Program-made: the position numbers and the translations under genes | From: Pseudodonghicola xiamenensis DSM 18339 | GTDB taxonomy: Bacteria; Pseudomonadota; Alphaproteobacteria; Rhodobacterales; Rhodobacteraceae | Direction of reading: 5' to 3' | DNA: 64,000 nt | NCBI RefSeq assembly: GCF_000429365.1 | Contig: NZ_AUBS01000002.1 | Coordinates: forward strand, 124,001-188,000 | Shown: one piece after another, positions 51,252 to 62,061 of the stretch | Position numbering within the stretch: position 1 is the first letter of the stretch | Layout: every line of letters starts with the position of its first letter | Notes under the pieces: model-generated | Told to the model about the DNA's origin: nothing | Database searches by the model: none | Seen by the model: only the letters and a program-made list of their open reading frames with translations

Positions 51252-52237
51252 CCACCTATCAACTCGTCGGCATCGGTAATGCCATCGTCGACGTGATCAG
51301 CCAGGCTGACGACAGCTTTCTCGACCATATGGGCATCGAGAAGAGCATCATGCAGCTTGTCGAGCGCGACCGCGCCGAACTGCTTTACGGCGCCATGACC
51401 AACCGGCTGCAGACGCCCGGTGGATCAGTCGCCAATACCATCGCCGGCGCCGGCGCACTGGGGCTGAAGACCGCCTTCATCGGCCGGGTCCGCGACGACC
51501 CGCTGGGACGGTTCTATGCCGATGCGATGGCCGATCAGAGCGTCGATTTCGTCAACCCGCCGGTGGCCGAGGGCGAACTGCCGACCTCGCGCTCGATGAT
51601 CTTCGTCTCGCCCGACGGCGAACGCTCGATGAACACCTATCTGGGAATTTCCTCGGAACTCAGCTCGGACGACGTGCCAGCCGAGGTCGCGGGCCAGGCG
51701 CAGCTGATGTTCCTCGAAGGCTATCTCTTCGACAAGGACAAGGGAAAGGACGCCTTCCTGCAGGCCGCGAAAGAGTGCCACAAGGGCGGCGGCAAGATCG
51801 GCATCGCCATCTCCGATCCCTTCTGCGTCGACCGTCACCGCAGTGACTTCCTGTCTCTGATCGAACATCAGATGGATTTCGTCATCGGCAACGAGGCTGA
51901 AATCCAGTCGCTGTTCCAGACCGATCACCTGGACGACGCGCTGATGATGACCGCAGCCCTCTGCCCGCTGGTGGTCTGCACCCGCTCCGGCGACGGGGTC
52001 ACGGTGATGGAGGGCACCAGCCGCACCGACATCCCGGTCGAAAGGATCACTCCCGTGGATGCCACCGGCGCCGGCGATCAGTTCGCCGCAGGCTTCCTCT
52101 ATGGCCTGGCGACAGGGCGCGATCTGGAAACCTGTGCCAGGATCGGCAATATCTGCGCCCGCGAGGTGATCGCCCACATCGGGCCGCGGCCGGAGGCCGA
52201 TGTCTCTGCCCTGCTGAAAGACGCGGGCCTGCTCTGA
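51248..52237 (+). CDS. PfkB family carbohydrate kinase (adenosine kinase-like)
   Basis: A 329-aa ribokinase-fold kinase. It has VGIGNAIVDVI at the N-terminus, TPGGSVANTIAGAGALG for sugar binding, and the anion hole DATGAGDQFAAGFLYG with the base Asp. It resembles the adenosine kinase group widespread in Alphaproteobacteria, which phosphorylates adenosine or another nucleoside using ATP; other sugars are possible. It is in an overlapping cluster with nth (4 nt) and the GNAT gene (1 nt, TGATG). Confidence 0.92.
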   Translation: MTTYQLVGIGNAIVDVISQADDSFLDHMGIEKSIMQLVERDRAELLYGAMTNRLQTPGGSVANTIAGAGALGLKTAFIGRVRDDPLGRFYADAMADQSVDFVNPPVAEGELPTSRSMIFVSPDGERSMNTYLGISSELSSDDVPAEVAGQAQLMFLEGYLFDKDKGKDAFLQAAKECHKGGGKIGIAISDPFCVDRHRSDFLSLIEHQMDFVIGNEAEIQSLFQTDHLDDALMMTAALCPLVVCTRSGDGVTVMEGTSRTDIPVERITPVDATGAGDQFAAGFLYGLATGRDLETCARIGNICAREVIAHIGPRPEADVSALLKDAGLL

Positions 52238-52836
52238 TGGCGCTGGCGCCGGGTTTTTACGATCTGCCTCCGGGCACATTGGCGACAGTGGTGACGCATC
52301 TGGAAATGCGCGCCCCTGCCGTCCCACGCCCGGCGCCCCTGCCCGACGGCGTCACCCTGCGGCGCGTCAGGTCCCCCGGGACCGACTGGTATCGCGACCT
52401 CTACACCCGGGTCGGCGCCGACTGGCTCTGGTTCTCGCGCCTGCGGATGCAGAGGGCAGAGCTGACCGCCATCCTGACCGATCCCGGCGTCGAGATCTGG
52501 GTGCTGGAAAAGGACGGCCGCGCCGAAGGGCTGCTGGAACTCGACTTCCGGCAGGAAGGTGATTGCGAACTGGCCTTCTTCGGCCTGACCGGCACACTGA
52601 TCGGCTCCGGCGCCGGTCGCTTCCTGATGAACCAGGCCATCGCCCGCGCCTGGGCCCGCCCGATCACGCGCTTCCACGTCCACACCTGCACGCTCGACAG
52701 CCCTGCCGCACTCGGCTTCTACCGCCGCAGCGGCTTTACCCCCACAGGACAGCAGATCGAAATCGCCACCGATCCGCGCCTGACCGGCGATCTGCCGCGC
52801 GATGCGGGCGCCCATATCCCTCTCTACGAAGACTGA
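52237..52836 (+). CDS. GNAT family N-acetyltransferase
   Basis: A 199-aa acetyltransferase. The central acetyl-CoA region is LAFFGLTGTLIGSGAGRFLMNQAIARAW (about 108-136), with TCTLDSPAALGFYRRSGF as motif B. The ATG shares a base with the kinase stop codon. The substrate is unknown. Confidence 0.9.
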   Translation: MALAPGFYDLPPGTLATVVTHLEMRAPAVPRPAPLPDGVTLRRVRSPGTDWYRDLYTRVGADWLWFSRLRMQRAELTAILTDPGVEIWVLEKDGRAEGLLELDFRQEGDCELAFFGLTGTLIGSGAGRFLMNQAIARAWARPITRFHVHTCTLDSPAALGFYRRSGFTPTGQQIEIATDPRLTGDLPRDAGAHIPLYED

Positions 52837-52850
52837 CCCCGGGGCTCCGG

Positions 52851-52899
52851 CCCTTTTCTGGCCTTTTTCTGGCTGAAAGTATCCCCGCCGGAGGCTCCC
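52851..52899 (+). repeat. Dispersed intergenic repeat, copy D
   Basis: TTTTTCTGGCT, then GAAAGTATCCCC and GCCGGAGGC, between the convergent GNAT gene and the small lipoprotein gene. It shares the CCCCGCCGGAGG ending with copy A. Confidence 0.7.
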
Positions 52900-52931
52900 A
52901 CAGCCGATGCCCCTCCAAGGGGTCCAAGATA

Positions 52932-53129
52932 TCACAGATGCAGGCCCAGCCCCATCCCCCCTGACCCGACGCGCACATTCATCGGCCCGCAACTTTGACC
53001 CACGGACATATGCGAATGGGTGCCGCTGCTGCCGATCCCGACGCCGGCATTCACATTCGGGTGATCGTTGCAGCCGCTGCATCCGGCAAGCGCCAGCATG
53101 GCAGCCAGCAAGACAAGACAAAGACGCAT
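52932..53129 (-). CDS. Small lipoprotein
   Basis: A 65-aa precursor with a lipoprotein signal (MRLCLVLLAAMLALAGC, lipobox LAGC, Cys17). The mature part is Gly/Ser/His-rich with a second Cys and an HPNVNAGVGIGSSGTHSHMSVG core. It resembles small Rhodobacteraceae lipoproteins of unknown function. I chose the ATG at 53129, with AAGGA upstream. It lies 55 bp after rppH on the same strand. Confidence 0.8.
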   Translation of the reverse strand: MRLCLVLLAAMLALAGCSGCNDHPNVNAGVGIGSSGTHSHMSVGQSCGPMNVRVGSGGMGLGLHL

Positions 53130-53184
53130 CCCCTGTTCCTTCTCTCGACAGGCGGGGAAGATCATACCCACGCCCGGCTGCCAG

Positions 53185-53673
53185 TCAAAGCCCCAGATAG
53201 GGGGCGAATTCCGCCACCACCCGCTCATAGACCGCGCGCTTGAACGGCACGATACGATCGACCAGATGCACCGGCTCCTGCCAGCGCCAGGTGCTGAACT
53301 CCGGGTGCTCGGTGGCGATATCGACCTGATCGTCGGTCCCGAGAAACCGCATCAGGAACCATTTCTGCTCCTGCCCGCGATAGCGCCCCTTCCAGATACG
53401 CGGCACCAGATCATGCGGCAGGTCATAGGGCAGCCACGAGGCAGTCTCGGCCACGATCTGCACCAGATCGGCGGTCACCCCGGTTTCCTCCCAAAGCTCG
53501 CGCAGCGCTGCCGCATCCGGGGCCTCTCCCTTATCGACGCCGCCTTGCGGCATCTGCCAGGCATCCTCGTTGCGGTCGTTGCGCTGACCGACGAAAACAT
53601 TCCCTTCGGCGTTCAACAACATCACGCCGACGCAGGGCCGATAGGGCAGCCTGGCGATCTCTTCGGGGGTCAT
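53185..53673 (-). CDS. rppH: RNA pyrophosphohydrolase (Nudix)
   Basis: A 162-aa Nudix hydrolase that removes pyrophosphate from the 5' end of primary transcripts and so triggers mRNA decay. The Nudix box is [23 protein letters not shown], preceded by the typical [10 protein letters not shown] and [10 protein letters not shown] chose the ATG at 53673, with AGGAG upstream. It could in principle act on diadenosine polyphosphates, as relatives do. Confidence 0.96.
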   Translation of the reverse strand: MTPEEIARLPYRPCVGVMLLNAEGNVFVGQRNDRNEDAWQMPQGGVDKGEAPDAAALRELWEETGVTADLVQIVAETASWLPYDLPHDLVPRIWKGRYRGQEQKWFLMRFLGTDDQVDIATEHPEFSTWRWQEPVHLVDRIVPFKRAVYERVVAEFAPYLGL

Positions 53674-53755
53674 GGGCCCGCTCCTTTCGCTGTGCCCCTT
53701 CTGTCTAGCGCCTGCATCGGCGGGTGCAAGCCAGTGACGCAGGGTTCCGGCGTGA

Positions 53756-55828
<2,073 letters not shown>

Positions 55829-55922
55829 TCCACACGGGACGGGAAGGTCCTGGTCGAGGCGCGGGGCCCCTGGCCATCGCCTTGGCCCAGGCGCCTCCCC
55901 GGGGCTACGCCCGGTCGCGGCT

Positions 55923-55947
55923 GAAAACAGTCCACTGGACTGTTTTC
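55923..55947. repeat. 25-nt perfect palindrome
   Basis: Arms GAAAACAGTCCA and TGGACTGTTTTC around a central C, 94 bp after the fadH stop codon. It is followed by copy E of the dispersed repeat. It could form a strong hairpin in either transcript. Confidence 0.8.
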
Positions 55948-55966
55948 CGGGCGCCGCTCACCCCCC

Positions 55967-56026
55967 CTTTTTCTGGCTGCAAATATCCCGGGGGAACGGC
56001 CGCAGGCCGTGGGGGCAGAGCCCCCT
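55967..56026 (+). repeat. Dispersed intergenic repeat, copy E
   Basis: TTTTTCTGGCT, then GCAAATATCCCGGGGGA, then a CGGCCGCAGGCCG hairpin and a GGGGGCAGAGCCCCC hairpin, between convergent fadH and the ABM gene. It is the fullest copy. Confidence 0.8.
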
Positions 56027-56372
56027 ACTCTCCATGTGCCGCCCGGCTGTCCCCGGGGGCCTCAGCCCGCTCGGTCATGCCATAATCGCGCAACACATGG
56101 GCGACCCGCAGCCGATAGTCGCGAAATAGCCCACCCCGCCCCTTCGCCTGCGCCGCGCGATGCGCCGCCAGCGCCCGCCAGCGTTCCACCGCCTCCTCAT
56201 CCTTCCAGAAGGACAGCGACAAGAGCTTGCCGGGCCGGGTCAGGCTTTCGAACCGCTCGACCGAGATGAAGCCCTCGATCGCCTCGGCCAGGGGGCGCAT
56301 CTCGGCGGCGATGTCCAGATAGGCGGGCGTCGCGCCCTCCATCGGTTCCACTTCGAAAATCACTGCGATCAT
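56025..56372 (-). CDS. Antibiotic biosynthesis monooxygenase (ABM) domain protein
   Basis: A 115-aa ABM-like dimeric alpha-beta barrel. MIAVIFEVEPMEG, YLDIAAEMRPLAEAIEGFISVERFES and LSLSFWKDEEAVERWR follow the family pattern. Members act as cofactor-independent monooxygenases or simply as small-ligand binders. Its start overlaps the NIPSNAP-like gene by 4 nt, so the two are coexpressed and may form a mixed barrel. Confidence 0.9.
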   Translation of the reverse strand: MIAVIFEVEPMEGATPAYLDIAAEMRPLAEAIEGFISVERFESLTRPGKLLSLSFWKDEEAVERWRALAAHRAAQAKGRGGLFRDYRLRVAHVLRDYGMTERAEAPGDSRAAHGE

Positions 56373-56686
56373 GATGCCCCTCCTCCCGAGGCCAGTTTCA
56401 GAAAAGTCCGCTCCTCACGCAGAATAAACCGCTCCTTCTGCGCGAAAAGATAATTCTCCCGCCCCAGCGGATCGGCGGCCAGCCGGGCGCGATAGGCCTC
56501 ATAGACGGCCAGGCTCTCGATATTGTAGATGCCATAGGCCAGCGTGCTCGACCCCTCGTGCGGGGCGAAATAGCCGATCAGATCGGCACCGTTGCGCGGG
56601 ATCGCCCGCCCCCAGGTGCGGGCGTACTGGCGGAACTGGTCGTGTTTGTTGGGGTCGATCTGATAGCGGATCACGCAGGTCAGCAT
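56369..56686 (-). CDS. NIPSNAP family protein
   Basis: A 105-aa dimeric alpha-beta barrel protein with MLTCVIRYQIDPNKHDQFRQYARTW and LAVYEAYRARLAADP, characteristic of NIPSNAP/EthD-like barrels. AAGGAG precedes the ATG at 56686. It is divergent from an ArsR-type regulator (72 bp apart), which probably controls it and the ABM gene. Confidence 0.88.
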   Translation of the reverse strand: MLTCVIRYQIDPNKHDQFRQYARTWGRAIPRNGADLIGYFAPHEGSSTLAYGIYNIESLAVYEAYRARLAADPLGRENYLFAQKERFILREERTFLKLASGGGAS

Positions 56687-56758
56687 GGGCTTTCTCCTTG
56701 GTCTGAAGCCCCCTTCTAACCGCTTGCGCCGCGTCAATGCTTCGCCCATGATCGAAGC

Positions 56759-57463
56759 ATGAAGGAAGGACCAGATATCGCCCGCATCGCCGCGCTGATC
56801 GGCGACCCGGCCCGCGCCAACATCCTCACCGCGTTGATGAGCGGCAAGGCCCTGACCGCCAGCGAACTGGCGGCGGAGGCAGGCGTCGGCCTGCCCACCG
56901 CCTCGTCGCATCTGCGCAAGCTGGAAGAGGGTGGGCTGATTGCCCTGCGCAAATCGGGCCGCCACCGCTATTTCACCCTCTCGGGCGGCGAGGTCGCCCG
57001 GGTGCTCGAGGCGCTGATGGGGCTCGCCGCTGGCCATGGCCACGTGCGCAGCCGCACCGGCCCGAAGGATAACGCGCTGCGCCGTGCCCGGGTCTGTTAC
57101 AACCACCTTGCCGGCGAGATGGGGGTGGAGATGTATCAAGCGATGCGCGCCCGCGGTTTCGTGACTGACGAAGGCGGTACCCTGACACTGACCCAAGCGG
57201 GAGAACGCTTCATCACCGGGCTGGGTGTCGATCTGGCCACCCTGCCGCGCAGCCGCGCACCGCTTTGCCGGGAATGCCTGGACTGGAGCGCGCGGCAATC
57301 GCATCTGGCCGGTCAGCTAGGCCGGGCACTGTTCGCGCAATTCATCGCCAATGGCTGGGCGCGGCGCACCGAGGGCAGCCGCGCGATCCGCTTCACCCCG
57401 GTTGGAGAAACCGCCTTCGCCCGCGCCTTTGGCCGTGACGGCGCCACGGTCAGCACTGGCTGA
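56759..57463 (+). CDS. ArsR-type winged HTH regulator with C-terminal extension
   Basis: A 234-aa regulator. The HTH occupies about 5-85 (LTASELAAEAGVGLPTASSHLRKLEEGGLIALRKSGRHRYFTL). A longer C-terminal region (about 100-230) includes CRECLDWSARQSHLAGQLG, giving a CxxC pair near residue 170. It is more than twice the length of a simple ArsR. It is divergent from the NIPSNAP-ABM pair; the ligand is unknown. Confidence 0.9.
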   Translation: MKEGPDIARIAALIGDPARANILTALMSGKALTASELAAEAGVGLPTASSHLRKLEEGGLIALRKSGRHRYFTLSGGEVARVLEALMGLAAGHGHVRSRTGPKDNALRRARVCYNHLAGEMGVEMYQAMRARGFVTDEGGTLTLTQAGERFITGLGVDLATLPRSRAPLCRECLDWSARQSHLAGQLGRALFAQFIANGWARRTEGSRAIRFTPVGETAFARAFGRDGATVSTG

Positions 57464-57605
57464 GCCGCCAGCGCCCCACGCCAAACGTCGTTTCCACGTC
57501 ATAAACGATACCCGTTAAAATCCCGAGAATATCCCATCCCTGCCCCGATCTTGCCCAGATTGGTCGCGATAACCGGTTGAAAGACAAGACACCGAGGATC
57601 GTGGG

Positions 57606-58511
57606 ATGGACCGACTGACCGAAATGGAAGCCTTCGCCAATGTGGTGGATCAGGGCGGCTTCACCGATGCGGCCAAGAAAATGGGGATCTCCAAATCCGC
57701 CGTGTCCAAACATGTCTCCAGCCTCGAAGCCCGGCTGGGCGCGCGATTGCTGAACCGCACCACCCGCCGGGTCAGCCCGACCGAGATCGGCCTGGCCTAT
57801 TACGATCGCGCCCGCCGGGTGCTGAACGACGCCGGAGAGGCCGACGCGCTGGTCACGTCGATGCAATCGGCGCCCTCAGGGCTGCTCAGGATTTCGGTCG
57901 CGACCGATTTCGGGGTGAACCTGCTGTCGCCGATCCTGTCGAACTTCCTGTCGGATTTCCCCGACATCACCGTCAACATGGTGCTGAACAACCGTTACGT
58001 CGAACTGATCAGCGAAGGTTTCGACATGGCGATCCGGATCGGAGAGCTTGAAGACAGTACCCTGCGCGCCCGCAAGCTGACCGAAACCACCAAACGGCTG
58101 ATCGCCAGCCCGGACTATATCCAGAAATTCGGTCGGCCGCAGAAGATCGACGATCTGAACGAACACAAGCTATTGCATTATTCCAACCAGTCCAGCGGCA
58201 ACGTCTGGAAGCTGACCGCCCCCTCGGGCGAGAAGCGCCAGGTACGGACCTCTGGCTGGCTGTCGGTGAATGATGGCCAATCCCTGCTGAACGCTGCGAT
58301 CTCCGGGCTCGGCATCGCGTACCTGCCCAGCTATCTCTACGCCCACGCGATGAAGGACGGGCAAGTCGAGGATGCGATGCCCTCGCTCCCTCAGGAGACT
58401 CAGGGCATCTATGCCGTCTACCCGCCGGGCCGCTTCACCCAGCCCAAGGTCCGCGCCTTCATTGATTTTCTGGTCCATGCCTTTGCCGAAAAAGGCCCGA
58501 CCGACTGGTAA
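57606..58511 (+). CDS. LysR family transcriptional regulator
   Basis: A 301-aa LTTR. The N-terminal winged HTH (DQGGFTDAAKKMGISKSAVSKHVSSLEARLGARLLNRTTRRVS) is followed by the PBP2-type effector domain, about 90-295, with LLRISVATDFGVNLLSPIL. It resembles the CrgA-like group. No divergent target is adjacent, so its regulon is unknown. A strong terminator follows. Confidence 0.93.
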   Translation: MDRLTEMEAFANVVDQGGFTDAAKKMGISKSAVSKHVSSLEARLGARLLNRTTRRVSPTEIGLAYYDRARRVLNDAGEADALVTSMQSAPSGLLRISVATDFGVNLLSPILSNFLSDFPDITVNMVLNNRYVELISEGFDMAIRIGELEDSTLRARKLTETTKRLIASPDYIQKFGRPQKIDDLNEHKLLHYSNQSSGNVWKLTAPSGEKRQVRTSGWLSVNDGQSLLNAAISGLGIAYLPSYLYAHAMKDGQVEDAMPSLPQETQGIYAVYPPGRFTQPKVRAFIDFLVHAFAEKGPTDW

Positions 58512-58550
58512 TTGCCTGAGCCGAAATCTGTTTCCCTTGGCGTCCAGCCT

Positions 58551-58597
58551 GCCCCTGTGGCCGATCCGTCTCAAGATCGCTCACGGGGGCTTTTTTT
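58551..58597 (+). terminator. Rho-independent terminator after the first LysR gene
   Basis: A long stem, GCCCCTGTG pairing with CACGGGGGC (one wobble) and an inner CGAT/ATCG, followed by T7. It lies between convergent LysR genes. Confidence 0.88.
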
Positions 58598-58665
58598 ATG
58601 CTCGGCACGAACAGCGGCCCAATACCTCCTCCGTCGGACATTCTTCAGGTCAGCCGCCTCCGGCC

Positions 58666-59529
58666 TCAGCGGCTTTGCGCAATCTGCCCCTCAGCCGCGA
58701 GCGACCATACCCGCCTGGCGCGACGGGATGCCCTCGGTGCACAAAACAGCGAAAGCCTATAGCCCAGCCCCCCAGTGTCCGACCGGGTGGCCAACCGCCC
58801 CGCCGCGACATCGGCCTCGATCAAGGAAGCAGGCAGAACCCCACGCCCGCGCCCGGCGATGCAATGCGCCCGGATATCGGCGGCCATCCCATGCGGCACC
58901 TCCTCCGTAACCGGCAGATCGGAACGGCAAGCCTGCCAGATCCGGCCGATATAGGTCAGCGGGTGCGACACATGCAGCGGCAATGCGGCCTCTCCGGCCC
59001 CGATCGGTTCAACGATCACCAATTGCTCTGTCGCGATATCAGCACAGCGAAAGACGGCGAAATCATCATCTATCGGCACCTGCGGGTGACGGGTGACAAT
59101 GGCGAGATCGACCTCGGATTGCGTCAACATCCGCGCTGCCATGTCGTGATTGGCGATCCGCGGCGCGAAATAGACACCGGGCAACGCCTGCGACAGCCGT
59201 TCCTTGAACTCCGGAAAGATCGTGACAGTTGCGCTGTGCGGCATGACGATGGACACCCCGCCCTCGTTCGGGCTCCAGGGGGTCGAGGCGCCGCGAAACA
59301 TGTCGATCTCGGCCAGGATCTGGCGCGCCCTCGGCACGAAGTCCTCGCCGGCCTCGGTCAGCCGGATCGGCCGGCTGCGGCGGTCGATCAGAAGCCGGCC
59401 GAGGTATTCCTCCAGCGCCCGCAACCGTTTGCTCAGGTTCGATTGGGTGGTGTTTCGCTGCGCGGCGGCCAGCGTCAGGTTCAGCCGTTCCGCCACACAG
59501 AGGAAATCCCGCAATTGTTCGATATTCAT
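58666..59529 (-). CDS. LysR family transcriptional regulator
   Basis: A 287-aa LTTR with HTH at about 1-60 (MNIEQLRDFLCVAERLNLTLAAAQRNTTQSNLSKRLRALEEYLG) and an effector domain from about 90. I chose the ATG at 59529 (MNIEQL) over an upstream in-frame ATG. It lies 63 bp downstream of the beta-lactamase on the same strand, so it could be cotranscribed; AmpR-like control of the beta-lactamase is possible but unproven, as AmpR normally lies divergent. Confidence 0.92.
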   Translation of the reverse strand: MNIEQLRDFLCVAERLNLTLAAAQRNTTQSNLSKRLRALEEYLGRLLIDRRSRPIRLTEAGEDFVPRARQILAEIDMFRGASTPWSPNEGGVSIVMPHSATVTIFPEFKERLSQALPGVYFAPRIANHDMAARMLTQSEVDLAIVTRHPQVPIDDDFAVFRCADIATEQLVIVEPIGAGEAALPLHVSHPLTYIGRIWQACRSDLPVTEEVPHGMAADIRAHCIAGRGRGVLPASLIEADVAAGRLATRSDTGGLGYRLSLFCAPRASRRARRVWSLAAEGQIAQSR

Positions 59530-59592
59530 GGCCCCGCCATTCCCTGCCCGGGGCAAGAAGGCATCCCCGACCGGCGCAGTGTCAAGGCGGAC

Positions 59593-60405
59593 TCAGTTCA
59601 GCGCACCATCCGGCCCGAACAGCGCCATCACCAGACCGCTGCGCGCAATCCCCCCCGGAAAGCCCGAGGTCGGACGGGTGTCGAAGCGGACAAGGCGCGC
59701 GAAGACCACCCGGCGAGACCCGTTGTCGGCCCAGCCGACATACCAGCCGAACGGCTGCCCCCGCAACAACTGGCCGGCCTTGTCAAAGGGCAGCCCGGCG
59801 CCGGTCTTGCCATAAAGGTGCCAGCCGCCCGGCTGATCACCATTGTCCATCAGCAGCCAGGTCTGATCGACAGCGAAGGCCGAGACCGGCAATTGTCCCT
59901 CGATCATGCGGGTGAGGAACGCGACCTGCTCGGCGGGAGAAATCTGCAACGACGAACTCAGCCACGCGCGGGTCAGGCCATTCGCCTTTCCCGCATCGCC
60001 CGAGACATCCATATTCCCATAGTCGAAGGCCGCGACATAGGCGGCGAAACGGTCAGCGCCGAGTTGCTCGGTCATCCGCTGCGAATACCACACCACCGAA
60101 TCGCGCATCCAGCTTTTCGGAGTGGTCACCTGCCGCCAGACCGGGTTCCAATCCGCATAGCCCGGCTTGAACGGCCATTCCGGCGCGTCCGGCGAGGTCA
60201 GGATCCCGGCGTCGAACCCCATCAGGCTGATCGCGACCTTGAAGGTCGATGCCGATGAGATCCTGTCATCGCATTGCCCCTGACGCACCAGAGGGGCAGA
60301 GACGCCAACCTCCTGCACCAGGGTGCAGATCACCCGCTCTCCGGCGGCGGCGCCCCCCGTGACGGCCAGAAACGCCGCCATGAAGATAAAGATTATCCTG
60401 CCCAT
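59593..60405 (-). CDS. Class D (OXA-type) beta-lactamase
   Basis: A 270-aa periplasmic serine beta-lactamase. It has a signal peptide (about 1-21), the nucleophile motif S53-T-F-K56, the S103-V-V second motif, Y129-G-N131 and K200-T-G202. W148 in AWLSSSLQISPAEQVAFL matches the conserved Trp of class D enzymes that shields the carbamylated Lys. All catalytic elements are intact, so hydrolysis of penicillins is likely; the spectrum cannot be read. AAGGAG precedes the ATG at 60405. No transposon or integron signatures flank it, so it looks intrinsic. Confidence 0.94.
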   Translation of the reverse strand: MGRIIFIFMAAFLAVTGGAAAGERVICTLVQEVGVSAPLVRQGQCDDRISSASTFKVAISLMGFDAGILTSPDAPEWPFKPGYADWNPVWRQVTTPKSWMRDSVVWYSQRMTEQLGADRFAAYVAAFDYGNMDVSGDAGKANGLTRAWLSSSLQISPAEQVAFLTRMIEGQLPVSAFAVDQTWLLMDNGDQPGGWHLYGKTGAGLPFDKAGQLLRGQPFGWYVGWADNGSRRVVFARLVRFDTRPTSGFPGGIARSGLVMALFGPDGALN

Positions 60406-60528
60406 TGATGTCTCCTTGCCTGCCCCCCGCGATAGCGCGCGGCGCGGCCCGAAGTCCAAGTCATGTTTCGACTGATCGTGCCGCAATATGGAATGGAACG
60501 ACGCGGCCGATATCAGGCAGCAGGCGGG

Positions 60529-61485
60529 TCAGCCCGCCGGCAGCAAAACCGCCTCGACCCGGCGGTTTTGTTCGCGCCCCTCGGGGGTGAGGTTCGAGGC
60601 GCGCGGCGCCAGATAGCCGACCCCTTCGGCACCGATTCGCGCCGGCTCGGCGCCATAGGCGGTGATCAGCCGGTCGCGCACGGCCCCGGCCCGTTGCCGC
60701 GACAGCGTCAGATTACCTTCGAGCGCACCGACGCTGTCAGTGTGACCGACCAGCACGATCCGATAGCCGCCATTGGCCTTGAGAAAAGCCGCCAGCTTTT
60801 CCAGCGAGGCATAGGGCCCCGCCCCAAGCGTGCCGGCGCCAGTGCCGAAATCCAGATCCGAGAGCACGATATGCCCCTCAGACACCAGTTGATCTGTCAG
60901 TGCCTCCCCCGTGGCTGCGGCAATGACCGGCGCTGAGGTGGAAGCGGCGGGAGCCGGGGCAGTTCCCTCCTCTTCCTGGGCAGCGGGGCTGACATGAATT
61001 TCCTGAATATAGGCGCTGCTGCCGGTGCGGCTGATCAGCAGACTCAGCGCCTCATCAGCACCGCGAATGGCCGAGACGAAACGGTAGTTGCCCAGATCGA
61101 CATGCATCTGCGGTGCCTCGGCCACATCGGTGCCGAAGCGGAAATCGAAGCCACCGCAATCGCGCGCGGCGCAATCAAAGATCACCAAATAGCCCGCCGC
61201 CCTGAGCTGATCGCGCAGCGGGTCCAGCAGCTGCAGCGGCGTCGCGGCGCTGCCGTCGATCCGCCAGGTCCGGCGCGCCACCCGGCCCTCGAAACCGCGG
61301 GCCGGCACCTCTGCCCCGTCAAAGCCAGCCACCGGCAGATCATAACCGCCCAGCGGCACGATCCGTTCCGACAGCAGCCGCGCCGCCGCCGGCATCTCCA
61401 GAGCGGAGGCATTGCCTGACCACAGAACGGGCGCCGCCATCAGCAGCGCCCGGGCCCCGATCTTCCACCATCCGCTCCGGAGCAT
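60529..61485 (-). CDS. OmpA domain-containing protein
   Basis: A 318-aa exported protein (signal about 1-28, ending ASA). A unique N-terminal domain (30-170) with two cysteines (FDCAARDCGGFDF) precedes an Ala/Pro linker and a C-terminal OmpA domain (about 200-316) with LVGHTDSVGALEGNLTLSRQRA and the EQNRRVEAVLL end. It probably tethers the outer membrane to peptidoglycan. It starts 3 bp after the peroxidase-like gene stop and belongs to the operon that begins at the MoCF-domain gene. Confidence 0.92.
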   Translation of the reverse strand: MLRSGWWKIGARALLMAAPVLWSGNASALEMPAAARLLSERIVPLGGYDLPVAGFDGAEVPARGFEGRVARRTWRIDGSAATPLQLLDPLRDQLRAAGYLVIFDCAARDCGGFDFRFGTDVAEAPQMHVDLGNYRFVSAIRGADEALSLLISRTGSSAYIQEIHVSPAAQEEEGTAPAPAASTSAPVIAAATGEALTDQLVSEGHIVLSDLDFGTGAGTLGAGPYASLEKLAAFLKANGGYRIVLVGHTDSVGALEGNLTLSRQRAGAVRDRLITAYGAEPARIGAEGVGYLAPRASNLTPEGREQNRRVEAVLLPAG

Positions 61486-61488
61486 TCG

Positions 61489-62061
61489 TTACCTGTACAT
61501 CCCGTGATATTCGTCGTTGGGCCACATCCCGGTGGCGCTGGCCACCCGGTTGGTCATGTTGAAGAAGCCCGCGACATTGGCGATATCCCAGATATCGCGA
61601 TCACTGAACCCGGCCTCGCGCAGCGCCTGCCGGTCGGCCTCGACGATGGTATAGCTGGCCATGGTCGCCTTTTCGGCGAACTCCAGCATCGCGCGCTGTC
61701 GATCATCCAGCGGCGCCACGCGATAGTTCATCACCAGCATCTCGCCCAGCATCGGATTGCCCGACAACTCACGCACGGCAGCACCATGGGCGACCTGGCA
61801 ATAAAAGCAGCGGTTGATCGACGAAACCACCACCGCGATCATCTCGCGTTCGAGCTTGCTCAGCCCGCTGGGAGCCAGCATCAGATCGTTGTACATCGCC
61901 GAAAAGACGTTCAGCTTGTCGATGTCGAAGGCATTGGCCTTCAGGACATTCGGCACCAGCCCCAGCTTGTCCTGGCAGATGTCGAAGTATTTCTGTGTCG
62001 CCTCGGGCAGCGGGTCGACCATCGGCAGGTCAAGCGCGGTGGCGGCTCTCTCTTCAGTCAC
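61489..62061 (-). CDS. Peroxidase-related (carboxymuconolactone decarboxylase/AhpD-like) protein
   Basis: A 190-aa AhpD-fold protein. The redox motif SINRCFYCQVAHG (CxxC with a downstream His) is typical of the alkylhydroperoxidase core. It probably uses the cysteines for peroxide reduction. I chose a GTG start at 62061, with GGAGG 9 nt upstream; a TTG two codons earlier is too close to that site. It overlaps the GNAT gene by 8 nt. Confidence 0.9.
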   Translation of the reverse strand: MTEERAATALDLPMVDPLPEATQKYFDICQDKLGLVPNVLKANAFDIDKLNVFSAMYNDLMLAPSGLSKLEREMIAVVVSSINRCFYCQVAHGAAVRELSGNPMLGEMLVMNYRVAPLDDRQRAMLEFAEKATMASYTIVEADRQALREAGFSDRDIWDIANVAGFFNMTNRVASATGMWPNDEYHGMYR

